Shown here piece by piece: positions 12,702 through 12,711 of a stretch of 12,711 nucleotides of DNA. Source of the stretch: an uncultured Collinsella sp. (GTDB lineage Bacteria; Actinomycetota; Coriobacteriia; Coriobacteriales; Coriobacteriaceae); the NCBI GenBank assembly GCA_937989875.1, contig CALKBO010000002.1, positions 1 through 12,711 on the forward strand, read 5' to 3'. Under the pieces are notes generated by a model that was given only the letters and a program-made list of their open reading frames with translations, was not told the DNA's origin and did no database searches. The position numbers and the translations under genes are program-made. Within the stretch, counting starts at the first letter, position 1. Every line of letters begins with the position of its first letter.

Positions 12702-12711
12702 GAGCATTCGG

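Overview
The window is GC-rich, densely coded DNA with every supported gene on the + strand. It looks like a chromosome segment from a gut actinobacterium of the class Coriobacteriia, most like Collinsella. That placement is inference, based on strong G/C preference at third codon positions, a ClpC-type unfoldase, a giant acyl-CoA dehydratase activase-like protein typical of anaerobes, and REP-like palindromes. No sequence search was possible.

Layout: (1) 1-239 is an upstream region with small hairpins. (2) 240-1808 encodes a threonine/serine exporter (ThrE) family membrane protein with an unusual acidic N-terminus. (3) 1809-2121 is a 313-bp gap holding two tandem REP-like palindromes (1809-1912), a possible operator/promoter (1963-1990) and a terminator-type hairpin (2027-2077) just ahead of the next gene. 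(4) 2122-2670 encodes a small four-helix membrane protein of DUF2798 type. (5) 2671-2869 is a structured tract of three successive stem-loops ending in a clear intrinsic terminator. (6) 2882-8064 is a two-gene operon: a perfect 21-bp palindrome over an extended -10 promoter, a 1479-aa fused activase/dehydratase-like iron-sulfur protein, and a TetR-family regulator overlapping its 3' end. (7) 8065-8256 is a leader with hairpins, followed by clpC (8257-10899) and its terminator. (8) 11114-12571 encodes the Xaa-His dipeptidase PepD, followed by three hairpins up to the window end.

The most interesting unit is the activase-TetR operon. One polypeptide carries two ASKHA-type activase domains, each with the two cysteines that bind the bridging [4Fe-4S] cluster in HgdC-type activases. 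A Cys-rich linker follows, then two related halves that each carry a CFPA(K/Q) motif and a later FGC motif (DUF2229/COG3580- and COG3581-like). It could therefore be a one-chain electron activator plus its iron-sulfur partner, repressed by the co-encoded TetR protein through the upstream palindrome. The substrate is unknown. ClpC and PepD are housekeeping proteolysis and peptide-utilisation genes. The two small membrane-protein genes have no evident functional link to the operon.
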